Source: Volvox africanus
Taxonomy: Eukaryota > Chlorophyta > Chlorophyceae > Chlamydomonadales > Volvocaceae
Direction: 5' to 3'
Length of the DNA stretch: 64,000 nucleotides
Assembly (NCBI GenBank): GCA_030268105.1
Contig: BSDZ01000089.1
Coordinates: 2,480,001-2,544,000, forward strand
Below, piece after piece: positions 1 through 13,000 of this stretch. The position numbers and the translations under genes are program-made. Every line of letters begins with the position of its first letter. Position 1 is the stretch's first letter. The notes under the pieces are model-generated. The model ran no database searches. It had not been told where the DNA came from and saw only the letters and a program-made list of their open reading frames with translations.

Positions 1-120
1 ACTTCCGCTGCCCCATTTCCACCACCGACCCCCTTCCCGGTGTGCATTTTACAAAGCCTCCTCTTGATGCCTCCTCCCCTTCCCCCCCCTCCATGCATCG
101 CCCCACGTCCTGGTACGCAG

Positions 121-2493
121 GTGATTCAGCTGCTGCCCGCACATCTCAAGCACCGCGCCGCCTACCAGCCGCCCCTCAAGTCACAGGAGCAGCTGGCACC
201 GGGCTTCTTCGACGCGCCGGGTGCAGCGCAGGCGCTGATGCCCTGCCCCCCGTCCCAGCCGCCATCGTTCCCTAGGCTGTCGCTCATGTTCATTCAGCCA
301 GCCGGATACTCCGCCGTCGCCAACGCGAACCTGGAGGTAGCGGAGCGGAGTGGAGCGGTGTTTTGTGGTGCCGTACGAGAGGTACTGCAGATGTATGGCG
401 CATACGAATGCCAGGAGTACGAATGTACGTTTATGGTAGCGTGCAATGGCCCACGGATTGCGGCGGAGGCGGGGCTGGCCCTGCAAGAGTGGCTGCTGCA
501 GGTAAGGGTCTGCCTAGGATTATTAGAGCAATGGAGTCGTGAACTCCCCACCTTTGCCGCAATCCCCTTGTTCGCCGTTTCTGCACTTCGGGTTACAGGC
601 TTACGGCATTTTCATTCATGTCAGGGTTTATCTGGTGTCAATATGAACAGATCATGATTTCGATTGATCCCCTTCCTCTCTCCCGCCCCTCAGGCGGACT
701 GGCCCTCGGATCTCCTCGATGAATTTGAAGCGGGCCGGGTGATTCTGGGACCCAATGGAAGGCCACTACTCAGGTGAGTTCCTGAACGAGCTGTCAGCAT
801 TCAGGGCAGAAGGCACCTTCTTCGTGCAATCTTTGGCAGCATCGTAGCATAGCTACTACATGCCGTATTCTGTATTGTATTGCGCACTTCACACCTGGGG
901 AGGGGGAGATCGGACACGGTGTTTCAGATTGAAAGGGTGTGGACGGCGCCATGTTTATCGACTGATTGGGTCTGTGCGTCTGTGTGGTGTGTATTGCCGT
1001 ACTTCCACCTGGCTTGCCTCACCCGGCCCCCGCTCCCGCCCCTGTATCCCTGTCTGTGCCTCACCCTCCCCTTACGTTCAGAGGCTTCCGCGCCAAGGTG
1101 GGCATCTTCACGGGCGTGCCGCTGTCGGTGGTGCCCCATGCCACCACGGGCCGAGCGGACTACTTTGGGGCCATGGTCAACCGGGCGGCGAGGCTCATGG
1201 CGGGGGCCAAGGCGGGCCAGGTAGGCCGGGGAAGAGAGTCGGAGATTGGGGAGGCGGAGATTGGGGAGGCGGCGATGGGGGAGGCGGCGATGGGGGAGGC
1301 GGCGATGGGGGAGGCGGAGATGGGGGAGGCGGAGATGGGGGAGGCGGAGATGGGGGAGGCGGCGATGGGGGAGGCGGAGATGGGGGAGGCGGAGATGGGG
1401 GAGGCGGAGATGGGGGAGGCGGGAGCGGATATGATGTTCGTGGGCTTGCCGATAAGCAGACGGGCTAAGCGGGTGGGTATTGAGCATAAGCGGACGGATG
1501 TGGGGAAATTAGGCACGTCTACCGCTTCCATGGGTACGTACGTACGCGTGTCAACACTGCACCGCTGATGGAGGGGACTGGAATTCGCTAGGCGGGAAGT
1601 GCCAACCGAGCAGCCGCAGCCTTCATCTCCTCGTCCTAACACCTGACACACCTACTGGAGGGAGGGGCATGCGTGAGTCACTACTACCCTTCGCGCACTG
1701 ATTTGGCATTCGATTACCTTGGAAAGCGCTATATGAACTGACTTCACGATTCTTAGGTGCACAAACGGCACTTACACATCGCCCCGACGGGTTAAGCTTA
1801 TGTATCCTTACGTACATGTATATCGCTTAGCATGGTCACCGTGTTCAATTGGTTTTTCCCGCGGTCTTAACCCCGCCCCCATGTCGTCCTTCACCTTGGC
1901 ACACACACACACACATAAACACACATGAGCGTGTGAAAAGGAGGAAAGAAGCAATATATTGCAGCGATATAGAGCTGGTCTGAGGACGCGTTCTATACTA
2001 ACGTTACCTCAAGGCCACTCCTCCAACTGGCAAGTGCTCGCACGGGCGCTGTCCGTGCCGTTTTCGCTGTTTTCGCTGTTTTCGCCGGTGACTTCCTCTT
2101 GGCGTTCCTAAGGATCCCCAGCCTCACGCATCACCGCAGATACTGGTGGACAAGAACGCTGGACTGGAGGTCCTCAGGGAGTGGCGACAGATGGCGGCAG
2201 CGGCGGCGGCACCTACTAACGGTAATCGCACTGAGCCATCGGTGCTTGGAAGGGGGGCCGGCTGCTGACACGGGGCGCTTAGGCGGCGAGTCAGGGGGGG
2301 ATATAGAATGCAAGGAGGAATGCTGCGCGTGCAAGAGCGGAGCCCAAAGCTAGCCGCAAGGGTGGAGTTCCTTTCCGCGACCTGCCGATCGGTCAGCATG
2401 GCGATGTAATCGGCATTAAAAGATTAGGATACCGTGTCGTGGTTTCTCGCACATCCGTGTGCCGCATGAATTGGATTTTTATCTTAGTATTGG

Positions 2494-2544
<51 letters not shown>

Positions 2545-3573
2545 ACCCTCAATTTCGCGTCAGCGACCCGATGACAATCAGTGTCCTAATCGTAAAAACA
2601 CACACACATATACACGCTTTACGTCCCCCTCCGCTGCCGTCGCGTGGCTTCAGACATAGGAAGCGACGCGCGCAGCAGCCGCTTGACACCGCTTCCCCTG
2701 CAGTCCGCACTTCGAGACCCACGGGTCCGTGGGTCTTCCGTGGGACCTGCTCAGCCGCTTAGCCATCGCGGCAGCACGAACGGCAGTAGTCTTACGTACC
2801 GACCAACCGGCGCCACGGCCCTCGCCGCCTTTCCCACTGCCGCCTCCGGGGCGGGCGGGATCGGACACAGCACTACAAGCAGTGGCAGTGGCTTTTATGC
2901 CTTGGCGAAGACGCCGCCGCCGCCATCGGCGGCCGCTCTGCAGCTGGCCCCGTCGTGGCTTGCGCCTACAACATGGCCCGGCTCCGACTGTACTGCAACA
3001 ACTCGGAAACATGGCGCCAGCGGCGCCGGCAGCGACCGGCAGCCGACCTCTAGCATGGTGGCAGAAACGGCGGAGCAGGGTAGCAGCGGGGGCGGCGCGA
3101 TGGCACCCGTGGCCATCGCCGCTGGGATTTCAATTCCAGTCCCTGCGGCATTTGCAAATGCAGCCGGGGTGGAGTGCGATGGCCGGACCTCTCTTGCCGC
3201 ACAAGCCGGAATCGCCAGCGCCGCCAGCGCCACAAGTGCACCGGCTCCGGCGGCGGTGGCTGCAGTCATGGCTGCGGCGGCAGGCAAGGCCTGCTTGCTA
3301 CCGCGCGCCGTACAGGTGGTTGACCTTGGCGAGTTTTTGTTGAAAGGACTGCAGCGGGGCCAGCCGGTGGTGGCTCTGCAGCTGCGGCGAATGCGGGGGC
3401 AGCCAGGGGACGCACTCATGCAGGAGGATGTAGAGGTTCGGGCGGGGAAAGGGGGCGGCAAGGCGCACCAGGTGCAGCGGGGCACGGGGCTCATTGACGA
3501 GGTGGCGGTGGCGGTGGCGCTGCCTGCGGTGCTGACCTTAGCAAGCCCTGAAGAGGACACCAACGCGGCTTAA
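121..3573 (+). CDS. Class III adenylate/guanylate cyclase, 3' part
   Basis: Cyclase catalytic domain that would make cAMP or cGMP from ATP or GTP. The 5' end lies outside the window. Exons by phase-consistent splicing: 121-501, 694-773, 1082-1220, 2140-2221, 2654-3573; together 533 codons plus stop. Exon 1082-1220 carries the most diagnostic block: GIFTGVPLSVVPHATTGRAD, then Y-F-G and VNRAARLM. It contains the purine-contacting Asp (A-D-Y-F-G) and the catalytic Asn and Arg (N-R-A-A-R). It reads straight into ILVDKNAGLEVL in the next exon. The last exon encodes an Ala/Gly/Ser-rich linker, then LGEFLLKGLQ, the usual end of the domain, and a tail ending TNAA. Oddity: where canonical enzymes have E-G-D-x-F (second metal-binding Asp), this protein reads E-C-T-F. 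The first metal-binding Asp would lie upstream of the window. No TGTAA signal is seen close downstream. Confidence 0.85.
1242..1421. repeat. 15-bp minisatellite, 12 units, in a cyclase intron
   Basis: Twelve head-to-tail copies of a 15-bp unit (gagatgggggaggcg and one- or two-base variants such as gcgatgggggaggcg). The array begins 21 bases after the splice donor at 1221 in the intron 1221-2139. Because the unit is a multiple of three, all frames stay open, which yields long false ORFs such as repeats of M-G-E-A-E. Confidence 0.95.
2495..2544. repeat. (AGT)n microsatellite
   Basis: About 50 bases of uninterrupted AGT/TAG trinucleotide repeat, inside the last intron (2222-2653) of the cyclase gene. 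Confidence 0.95.
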
Positions 3574-6500
3574 CCTGACTTGACCTTTTACCTTACCCGG
3601 TTAGATGCGACTGAACTAACTGAAGCAACGTGCTGTGGCCATAACGATGAGGATGCTGAATATGTTTGATTTAGTCATATTGTCCATGCCGCTCGTAATC
3701 ACATATGGGGTACGCTTAACACCGGGAACCGGAGCGAGGGGATCGGATACGGCGTTGGGCTGCGGGGCTATCCATCAACCAACGAGGCTCGGAGGATAAG
3801 CACCACCTGGAAGGCCGGATGCGTTGAAACCAGCACGGGCTGACCACGGGCAGAGGCTGTGGCTGAGAGTCATGGAGCGCATGTGCGCTGCAATGGTACA
3901 ATCCTTGCGCTTGGAAACGTAGTTATGACTGCAAGAAGTGCGGGATGTGGTGCTAAACAGGATATCCCCTTCTTTTAAATGAATAATTAGAAGTAATGGT
4001 CCTAAAAATGCTTGTATGGGTATATGTACATCTATGTACCGGCGGCTGCGGATGCTGAGCCGGCCATATTAATGCTATATGCACTACTCATGACCAGGTA
4101 CGCTTTAGAAGATACTCGAGCGAGGGCGGAGACCTGTTCATTGAGGGCTACGGGTCTGACGCAATGCCCTTGCTGCAATATGCCCATATCCCATGTCCCC
4201 CTGGCGATGGCGATGGCGATGACAAGTGGGGCTGCTTGGAGGGGGGCCTTGGCGCTATGATGCACACCTTGCAAAGGGTGTTCTCACAGGGGGGTGTTTT
4301 GTTACTGATCCTGAAGTAAGGAGTTGCATATGCCGGCCCCGCGTGTCGCTGGCAACAATAAACCAGCGGGGTTAGTTAGCTCCTGGCAGGTCTTTGAGAA
4401 GTCGTGGAGTTTGAGTCGGCCTCCCAATGTTAAGATCGAGTGAGATGCCGCGTGCATCGAGACGTGCATCGTTGCGTTTATAAAGGCCCCGCTGTGTTAA
4501 TTGTGATGAGTTGAGTACCGTCTCTTTATGGAAATGCGGTCGCTGCATGGGGGGTGCTGAACCCCATCTGCTTAGGGGTGCCTGACCTCCTCCGCATAGG
4601 GCAAAACCACGACCCAACAAGAACGAGCGGCTTGCCGTATACAGTGAACGCGCCGAAGCGCCAGCTAGTTAGAGCTAGCCAGCTGCATCATTATCTGAAC
4701 CATGGGATGGGATTATCAATAATGATCGTCGTAATTGAAGATTTTGTGATGCGAGCATGATCTTGGGCATTGACGTAGTTTTGGGAAGCGCTGCTTTTGA
4801 GGTGTATACTCATGCGTGTATACGTTGTGTCGCCAATCTAGGGGGTAAGTTGGAGGTCGGACTCCTCTCACCATATCAGAAAGCTCCGCCTGGCAGAGTG
4901 TGTCCTACCGCACCGTGCCCAGTGTGCATTTGGCTTTCAAGCCACTGCTGGTAGAACTTGGAACTTCCAGTCCCGTAAAGCTTCCAATGACGGCAAAAAG
5001 TATGCCTTCCCAGTGATATATCCTAACGAATGCTTATGATATCCGCGTTTTCTAAATCGATGGTAGCGGAAGGGCAGGGTGGATTTGTATGGGCGCTACG
5101 GAAGAACGAATGAGGTGTTTTGCGGTCACGGGTGCATGAGTCCGATTGATAAGCTTTAAAGTAAGAATTGATTGTATTTGTTAAAACTTAAATATTCATT
5201 GGAGCCCATAACACGTGTCGGTTGAAACTCGTTGCACAGCAGTCGTCGTTGAATATGCGAATTTGTTGTGTACGACGCCGACGGCGCGGGGCCCTATAGG
5301 TCAACCATGACCCATGGGGCCAGCGGCATCACCGGTGGTATCTAATGCTTTGACTTCCGTATCTCGTACGGCGGTTTTTACCTCGTCATGGCATAATTAT
5401 GTAGCATTGTTTTGTACTCATCCATGAGTACGTAACAATGTATTACGTGTTCAGGCACGACTGTTATGGCACGGCTAGTATGCCCCTGGAGTTCCAGGTA
5501 CTATCCCGACCGAGAGCGGGCCAAAATCTAAAGGCAGGGTGCCCCCCTGTCGATGGACGGTGATGACCCCAATTAAAGTGACCTGCGAGCTGACCAGTAG
5601 CGGAGTTGACGCCTTTGTTGATTCGGCAGATTCCGCTGGATGCTGGTGGTGGGTGCTGAACCTGGGAAAACCACTGATTTCGGAGAAGTCAGCATGGGAG
5701 ACTGGATGAGGGTGCCCCGAAACACCGGGGAAGGTAGGGACTGCCAGGTTAGTGGCCACGGGTGATGTACCCCCCTATCCTACACACCATGTACGGCGCT
5801 TCCCCTGGCTGGCAGATAAGGAATATTGAAATTTAATTCTTTCCGCAAGCCATATGCATGGAATGAAGACGCCATCGTAATGAGCTGACAATGTAATGCC
5901 TACAGTACTTAGCGACAGACTCTCCCCACAGCCCTGCGACAGCTGTCAAGAGTTCTCAACGCGGGAGAGTGCACTGGAAGGCAGAGAGGCACATACGTCC
6001 TGAAGAGATAAATGAAGAATTCTTTCCGTCCAGCATTCCTGGTTAGTGCCAGCAAGAGCTGAAAGCTGATGGCCCAAAGCACGGTTGGCGGACCCCGGGG
6101 TGGACTGAATTGACCTTATCGAACTTAGCCATCGACTTCGACTTCGACGACACACTGCTCAGACCGTTTCTCGAGATTGCACATCCATCAACGCATCTTA
6201 GGGGAAGCACAGGCAGGTGTGAAAGCCGCACCTGTACTGAACGCACTCGCGGCTTCACCTAGCTCTTTCGATGATTTCATTGTTGCACTTGTAGTATTAT
6301 CCCGCTTCAGCCCGCCCCATACCGCTCCGCTCCGTATACACTCTCCGCCCGCCCTCCGCGTTTTTCCCATCTCCCACGAAACACACACATGCTGACATGG
6401 AGGCGCACTGGGAGCGCATCTCACCTGCGCCGCTGTGACCCCTTACCAACGGCAAAGAGTTTGCATCGAACTGCTTGTTTCTTACTTTCCCAGCACAGTC

Positions 6501-7021
6501 CCTGAGTGAACAGTGGTAACAATCTCTAGTCGCAGACGCACAGCAAACCAGCGAGTGATAAGAATAGGCGCGAATCGCGTTGTTGGGAATTTCCTTCCAG
6601 GACGTGATGCTACTGCCGCAGGCCCACCGCAATTTGCCGCAGCTCAGGATTGAATATTAAACACAACCCTTCAACGACCGCTAAATGTGAGAACCAGCAT
6701 CACACCCGGTTTACCCTTAAGGGGTCCTAGATATGACGAGCAGTCAGACGCCGCAAGCAGCCGATGTATCCGCATCACAACGTAACATGAATACATCCGA
6801 ACAACAGACAGATAGGATAACAAACCAGCTGGCAAGTCATCGCACCGTCAGACCCTTCCGTCCCAAGGCCCAGGCCACTGAGTTCCCCGCATCCAATCCC
6901 AGTTTCCCACAATGCACCACAATTCGGTGTACCTCCGCAGGCAGCAACCCCTCCCTGACCAGCAGCTCTGACAACAGTTGGGAGGCAGCGGGAAATATGT
7001 AGGGTGTATCGTGTTGCCTGC
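3574..7021. other. Spacer, no supported gene
   Basis: Region between the end of the cyclase gene and the 3' end of the next (minus-strand) gene. Short ORFs occur on both strands, but none has flanking splice sites plus a recognisable protein pattern. It must hold the 3' untranslated regions of both converging genes. The first plus-strand TGTAA pentamer I noticed after the cyclase stop is at 5892-5896, too far away to assign. An A/G-rich stretch at 7098-7215 has strong strand asymmetry; on the minus strand it is the pyrimidine tract before the last exon of the next gene. Confidence 0.5.
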
Positions 7022-10000
7022 TTAGGCACCGCGTAGCTTGCTGTAGCGTAGCGGGTAGTCCTGCATGACGAAGGTGTAAATATCCCGAATCTGTCCGGTG
7101 GAGGTGAGGGGGGGAGGCGAGGGGGAGGTGAGGGGACGAGGAGGTGAGTGGGAGGTGAGGGAGAAGAAGGTGAAGGGGGGGAAGGTGAGGGGAAGGTGAC
7201 GGAGAGGGGAAGGGGATAAATAGACATTCATGCCGGCTGCCGGCTGCCGACTGCCGACTGCCAGGTAAAGTACATCTTTACAATGCGTTGGTTATGGTAG
7301 CTACGGCTTGTGACGACGGTGACGGTCAGGTACTTGGTCGGGTAAGGGGTGTTTGCTGTTCCCAAATTACCACATGGTGGCGCCATGTGGCTATTGAGAT
7401 TTGATTTCAGCTTAGTTTCGCGGAAGGGCCGTGCAGGACTGTGAATAATATACTTCTTACCAATACAAAGGTACAAAAGTGACTGTTTGAGGCCCCGAGA
7501 CTCTCTCGCTTTGAACCTCCCTATGCTCGTCTAGGATTGCTTGGGATGTTCGAGACCCCTGAGGGGTTTCGAGGGCTTCATGGGATGCATGATGACGGAA
7601 AAGGACCGCTAAATAGACGCGACCACCAGATGGTGTACAGGAGGCTGCCTAGGAAGAGAGCCCAAGAAGCCAACCAAACAAGGCGCTAACCTGTAGTATT
7701 ATGAAGCAAAAGTAAAGACAGGTTTAGAGAAGAAGGTGATGAGGTGCGACGGAGCTAAGATGCCGCTTGCGACTATTGTACCTCCTTCCGCACCCCCATC
7801 CCATCCGCAGCCACGCCTGCCCTCATCACTCCCACATGCCCTTACTCCCCTCGCCGCCCCCCGCCGGGCCCCATCGCCCCCTTCGTTCCATACACACTTG
7901 CAGGTGCTCATTGAAGCACACGAGACCCAGGCCTTCAACGGACTGCGCACGTTTGTTGCCGCCCCGCTCCACGGTGTCTGCGCGCCAGTGCTGGAAGGCC
8001 AGCTGCGGACATAGGGCCCGGCGGACGGGAGGGCCCCATGGGTCGGTGCGAGTCGGGAGCAGGTGCCGATGCCGTGCATGGTGGCGTGTCAGTCAGTCAG
8101 GAGGAGGAGAGGGGGAGGGAGGGGGATGGTGCGGGCACCAAGTCCTCGTCTGCGGTCCTCTACTGGGTCCAGTACTGATGTCCCCCTCATCATCCCGCGG
8201 TGCCCCAGCGTGTATGGATATGTGCCCATTGTCCATCCATCTCATTGCTTCTGAGGACCCTTCTTCCGCGACCGAGCAGTACGAGTAGATCTTTAACCGA
8301 GGCAGCATGGATGGACCCTCCCCTCCCCTCCCCTCCCCATGGAGGTCCCGAACCAGAAATGCTGCTGCAGCTGCTGCGAGCATGCAGCTGGTTAATATTG
8401 TATCTCTGTCGTACATGTCCGCCCCCATGCAGCAAAGAGGCCCAAGCGGAAGGTGACCATTCACGGTCCATCCTGGACACTACCCGTAGATACCCTAGCC
8501 AGAATACTACAGTTCACGGCCGCACACCGCACCTTGTGATCGTACGAAACTGCGTACGAAAGCAGCTGGAAGCGGAAGTCGTACCCTTTCTGCATTCGCA
8601 TGATGGCATCCCGCGCACCATCCAGGCCCTGCGGTGCCGTAATGCCATATCCGTGCATCCGTATTAGCGTTGCACCTTCACACGTTATGACCAGCATACC
8701 AGCACACTGGTGACCTGACACACCGACAGACAAGCTCCCCTTTCCTGAAACTCCCCTCCACACTCACCTGCCAAACGATGCCGTTGGGCTTGTTGAAAAG
8801 GCCATACCCATCGTGATCGCGACAGTTAGGGTCAACCAACTGCCATCCAGGCACGAGGAGGGTGTAGCAGCAGACATCCCAGCGCACCGTAATCGTGTGG
8901 TATAGGTGGAGGGAAGGGGAGAGAAGGGATGGGAAAGCTCTTGTCATGTCATGTAGATGTCATGGCGTGCAGGAAGCGGCGGTACGCGACGTCCCGCCCT
9001 GATCGAAAGCACCACATCGGCCTTCCTAACGCGCAGGCTGTTCAAGCAGCCTCTGCCAAGCTGTCAGGTAAACCCACTCGGTTACCCCGAGCCACACACA
9101 TACATGTACGTCATCGTACCTTGGGCAGCTCGTCCATCGCGGCCCCGCTGCTCCACATGCCCACCCATTTGGAAATCACCTCGCCCATATACTTGTGGTG
9201 ATTGGGTCCCTATGACCCATGGGTCGCGGAGGGGATTATAAATCCAAAGGCCCAACCGAAGGGACGTATCCCCGGGGTAAGGGGAGGGGAAGGTGAGGTT
9301 TATCCACCACCCCCCATACACACCGGGGGGGGCGTTGAAACAGGTGGTTATTGGCTTAATAGGGTGCCGTCGTGGGGTGAGCACATGTCACTGTACGACA
9401 TTGGCAGAGCGCGGTTAATCAGTCCTTGGACCCTGAACCTTTGACGAATGAACCAACGCCAAAACGAGGATGAGGTACACTCCGGAAGGGCTACCGGAAA
9501 CCCGGTGCAGGATGGCAGTTTGCCAGATCCAAACAAGGGGCAAGGACTGCTAAAACGTTAAGAGAACCACGATTCAAATGTAATGTCACCAACTCTCGCG
9601 TGCCAAAATTGTAAGCGGGAATGTTTCTTTCATGTACCCTTTGCTTGTTGGAGTGGTCGGACGGCTAAGGAGGACAATAAACACGCATACGCCAACTTCA
9701 CGGTGCGGCGCTATCCCTCTTATTTGCCACAGCCAAATTATCCCTTGAGGAACCTCCTTCTCCGTCCGTCCTCCCGTCCCCCTCCCTCACCGCCACCACG
9801 TTGGGCACCGCCACCAGCCCCCCCTCCACCACTGCCGGCTGCCAGGCGGTGGGGTCCCCGAGCAGCGAGTCGCGCTCCTCTAGGGTCATCTGACGAGTGA
9901 CCAGGGAGGAGGTCAGCCGCCCTGGGGAAGAGGAGGAGGCGGCCGGGGGGGCCGGGGCGGGGCGGGGCGGGGATGCTGCTGTCACTGCGCACAATGCTGC

Positions 10001-13000
10001 CACTGCTGCATCTGCGCCAGCTGCTGCAGAACATGGTATGGCTGACGTGGTGCCGCCTCCTCAGCCATAATTCAATTGCAGACACCCAGCCGCCGCCACA
10101 GCTAAGCTGTTCTGCACGACACTAGTTATGCCAGTGTTTGTGCTGACATGTTTTTCCAATGGTCCCCACATGCCATATTCATACCCGCACATGCAAACCT
10201 CGCGCTTTGCTCTTCTAAATCGTCATTTGACTGATCGGCATTCGACAGCTTGCTCACTACACGGCAGTTCGCAAGCAGGTTGGCACCACAATTAGAGGTC
10301 GTGCACCGCATCGTGGCGTGTGAACACTCAACTGGAACAGCCAACCTTGGGACCTAGGGGCTTACGGCCAAAACAGCATGCAGCAAGCAGCCGCCATGCC
10401 GTTACTTCACCAACTCTTTGCTCACGCCTCTCCTATACTTCCGTTTCTTTTCTATATTCTTCTAAGATTGGTTAGGTTTCCCTGCTTCTCCTACTTTCCT
10501 AGCTTCCAGATAACAAGCAAATTTATCCAAACGCTCTTCACATCTACTATTGCGCAATATAGGAAAGCCATAAAACAACCAACCTTGACCACCTTGCTTG
10601 ATGTCATGAACTATGTGAACTATATATCCATTTAGCCCTTCCCTCATCCGAATGCTTTTGAAATCTAGCTTCCCAGCCAGGGTCAGAATGCATCCGTACA
10701 CGTAAACAGGCATGTACCTGGATTTCCCCCCCTTGCCACATAACCCGTCCTTGCCCGATTATAGTTGCGTACCGGTAGCTTCGTCAAACATCATCTCATC
10801 CAGCAGGAGGCCTTTGCTGATGCTGCAGGAAACAAAATTGGGGCGACCCATGTGAATGCGTTTGATTTTGGACAGGGTAAAACCCAGATCTGCGTGACTG
10901 TGTGGATATGCATTTTTTCACCGTTTCCAACACCGTAACTCAACGCATCCCACTTGTCCTTCCTCAGCCACTTCTCCAGTCTTCTTGTTACATCGGCAGT
11001 CCGTTGTGCGCGTGCGAATGTATCAGTCAGGTCTATCTTGTGAGCTTCCCCACCCCCTACCCAACTCTCAAGGCTGAAATACTGCGTGGCCTAAAAGCCG
11101 TCCTGCCCTCCCTGCCTTCCCTGCCTTTCCCTCCAGGCCCTCCTCCCCCTCGGCCCCCACCCCAGCCGCCACGCACCGTCCCGTGGGTTCCGTGGCCTCC
11201 ATCACCGGCCCCCTGTTCCGCAGCACGTAGTAGATGGCGACGAACACCACCCCCGCCTCCTCGTTCACCGCCGTCACCACGGGTCGGTACAGCAGGTGCT
11301 CGTAGGCGGCGTGCTGACGGGCCAGGGAGTCCACCAGCTGATCCACAGCTGTGAGGGGAAGCAGGAGGGACGGGGGGAGGGGGCAGGGGGAAGGCGAATA
11401 AACGAGATGCTGTACAGATGCTGCTATAAAGTATGATCACTAACCGCGATGGTGGAGGACGACGGCAGGCTCCCAAGGTAGAGGAGGTGAAAACCTCTGG
11501 AGGTAGACCTGGTCAAATTAGAGCAGAAAAGAAGAGCATTAGAAACCGTAATGATGTATAGTATCGGCCTTCTTGCTGACGGCGACGCGAAATCGCGAGA
11601 TAAAGCTTTTATTTTTGGTGCGAGGCAAACCTGATGTGACCATAGCACTGCCGCTGTCATGCAAGTGTTCCTCCCGAACCCCCTCCTAAAACCCCATGGA
11701 AAACAACCAGCGCCCCGACACCAGCCCACTCACCCAACCCGGTCAGCCAGAAGCCCGCGCACGCCTCTCACCCGAACCAACCACGCAAACACACTCGCCT
11801 GGGACAACGGCGGCGGCAGCAGTGGTAACGGCAAGAACGTGCACATGCGAGAGCAGAAGCATACGCGCAAGGAAAAGAAGACCCGAGAGGAGAAGTCCAA
11901 GGCAGTTAAAGCAAGATTAAAGGACCATGCACCCGGGGAAACTGTGCCGCTGAGTTTTGCCGTAAACAAGGAAGAAGTGAAGTAAAGAAATGACCATCAA
12001 GTTAGGAATACACTTTGGACGTCTGACGCGGGACGGAGGGACGTACGTGTTGGAGAAACAAGAAGACGACATAGGAAGACCAGAATGGGAAGAACACGAG
12101 GAAGGGTGTTAGTGCGCATATATCCCCGGGGGCTGAGCCCAGGGGATAAAGGGCGAAAAAGGGAAGGGGGAAGGCAAAAGACCGCGGTTAAGCACACGAC
12201 GAGTAAGTTATATGAGTATTTCCCCGGTATGGAGGTCGGAAGTTCGCGAGGAGGAAGCACAGTACAAATCTAAAGTCCCAGTCGTACCCTCGTGTGCGGA
12301 GCAGCGCACGGCCTCCGTCCCCGGACCCTACGACGTGCCCCCTCAGGTGCCGGTATTGGCCACCGTCCCCTCCGTCCCCACCGTCACCCTGTCCCCGCCC
12401 CCAGCCCCGAGCCCCCCCCTCTTCGTAGTATGGCTCACTCTTCGTTCTGTTGTGCGGGTAGATGACCCGATCCGCCAGGAAAGAGACGCCGCGGGGCTCC
12501 ATCAGTGGCTCCAGGCGGGCGGCCAGCTCCGCGGGGGGCAGCCGACCGGCCTCGCCTATCAGGTGGACGTACTCGTGGGCAGTCTGAGGCGGCCCAAGAC
12601 GACGACCTAGGATGGAGTTACTTTGCAGGAACGCCATTACAGGAGACGAAGTCAGTTGAAACACGCAACACGCAATGCCACACATATACGCCGAGATACG
12701 GCCGGGCCCAGGTTGAGACTCAGACGTCTAGCAGCTGCTGCTAGCCGACGGCCTGCGGGGCCCCTAGGGTAGCAGAACTATCGCCTTTCCGTACCTTCAA
12801 AAGTTTCTCGCCCATCTCTGTACGGTATATCATCACCTGCCGGGATGATGATAGCGGCAAGGTCACCATCGCGGGGCACGGGAGCAGGCATAGCAAAATA
12901 CGCTGGGCATGCGTGGGCAAATCCCAAGCCGTGAATGTATCCATAATTCGAGATGTTGCACTGGCGGCCGTGTGGGAGTAAAGCTTGTAGCAGGTTGGCT

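Noticed and set aside
1246..1434. Long ORFs over the 15-bp minisatellite on both strands
   Set aside because: The repeat unit is a multiple of three, so all frames stay open. The flanking cyclase exons splice across the region in phase.
2650..3563. Minus-strand and alternative-frame ORFs over the last cyclase exon
   Set aside because: Shadows of the plus-strand exon in GC-rich DNA. The plus frame ends in the cyclase-type LGEFLLKGL block and fits the splice phase.
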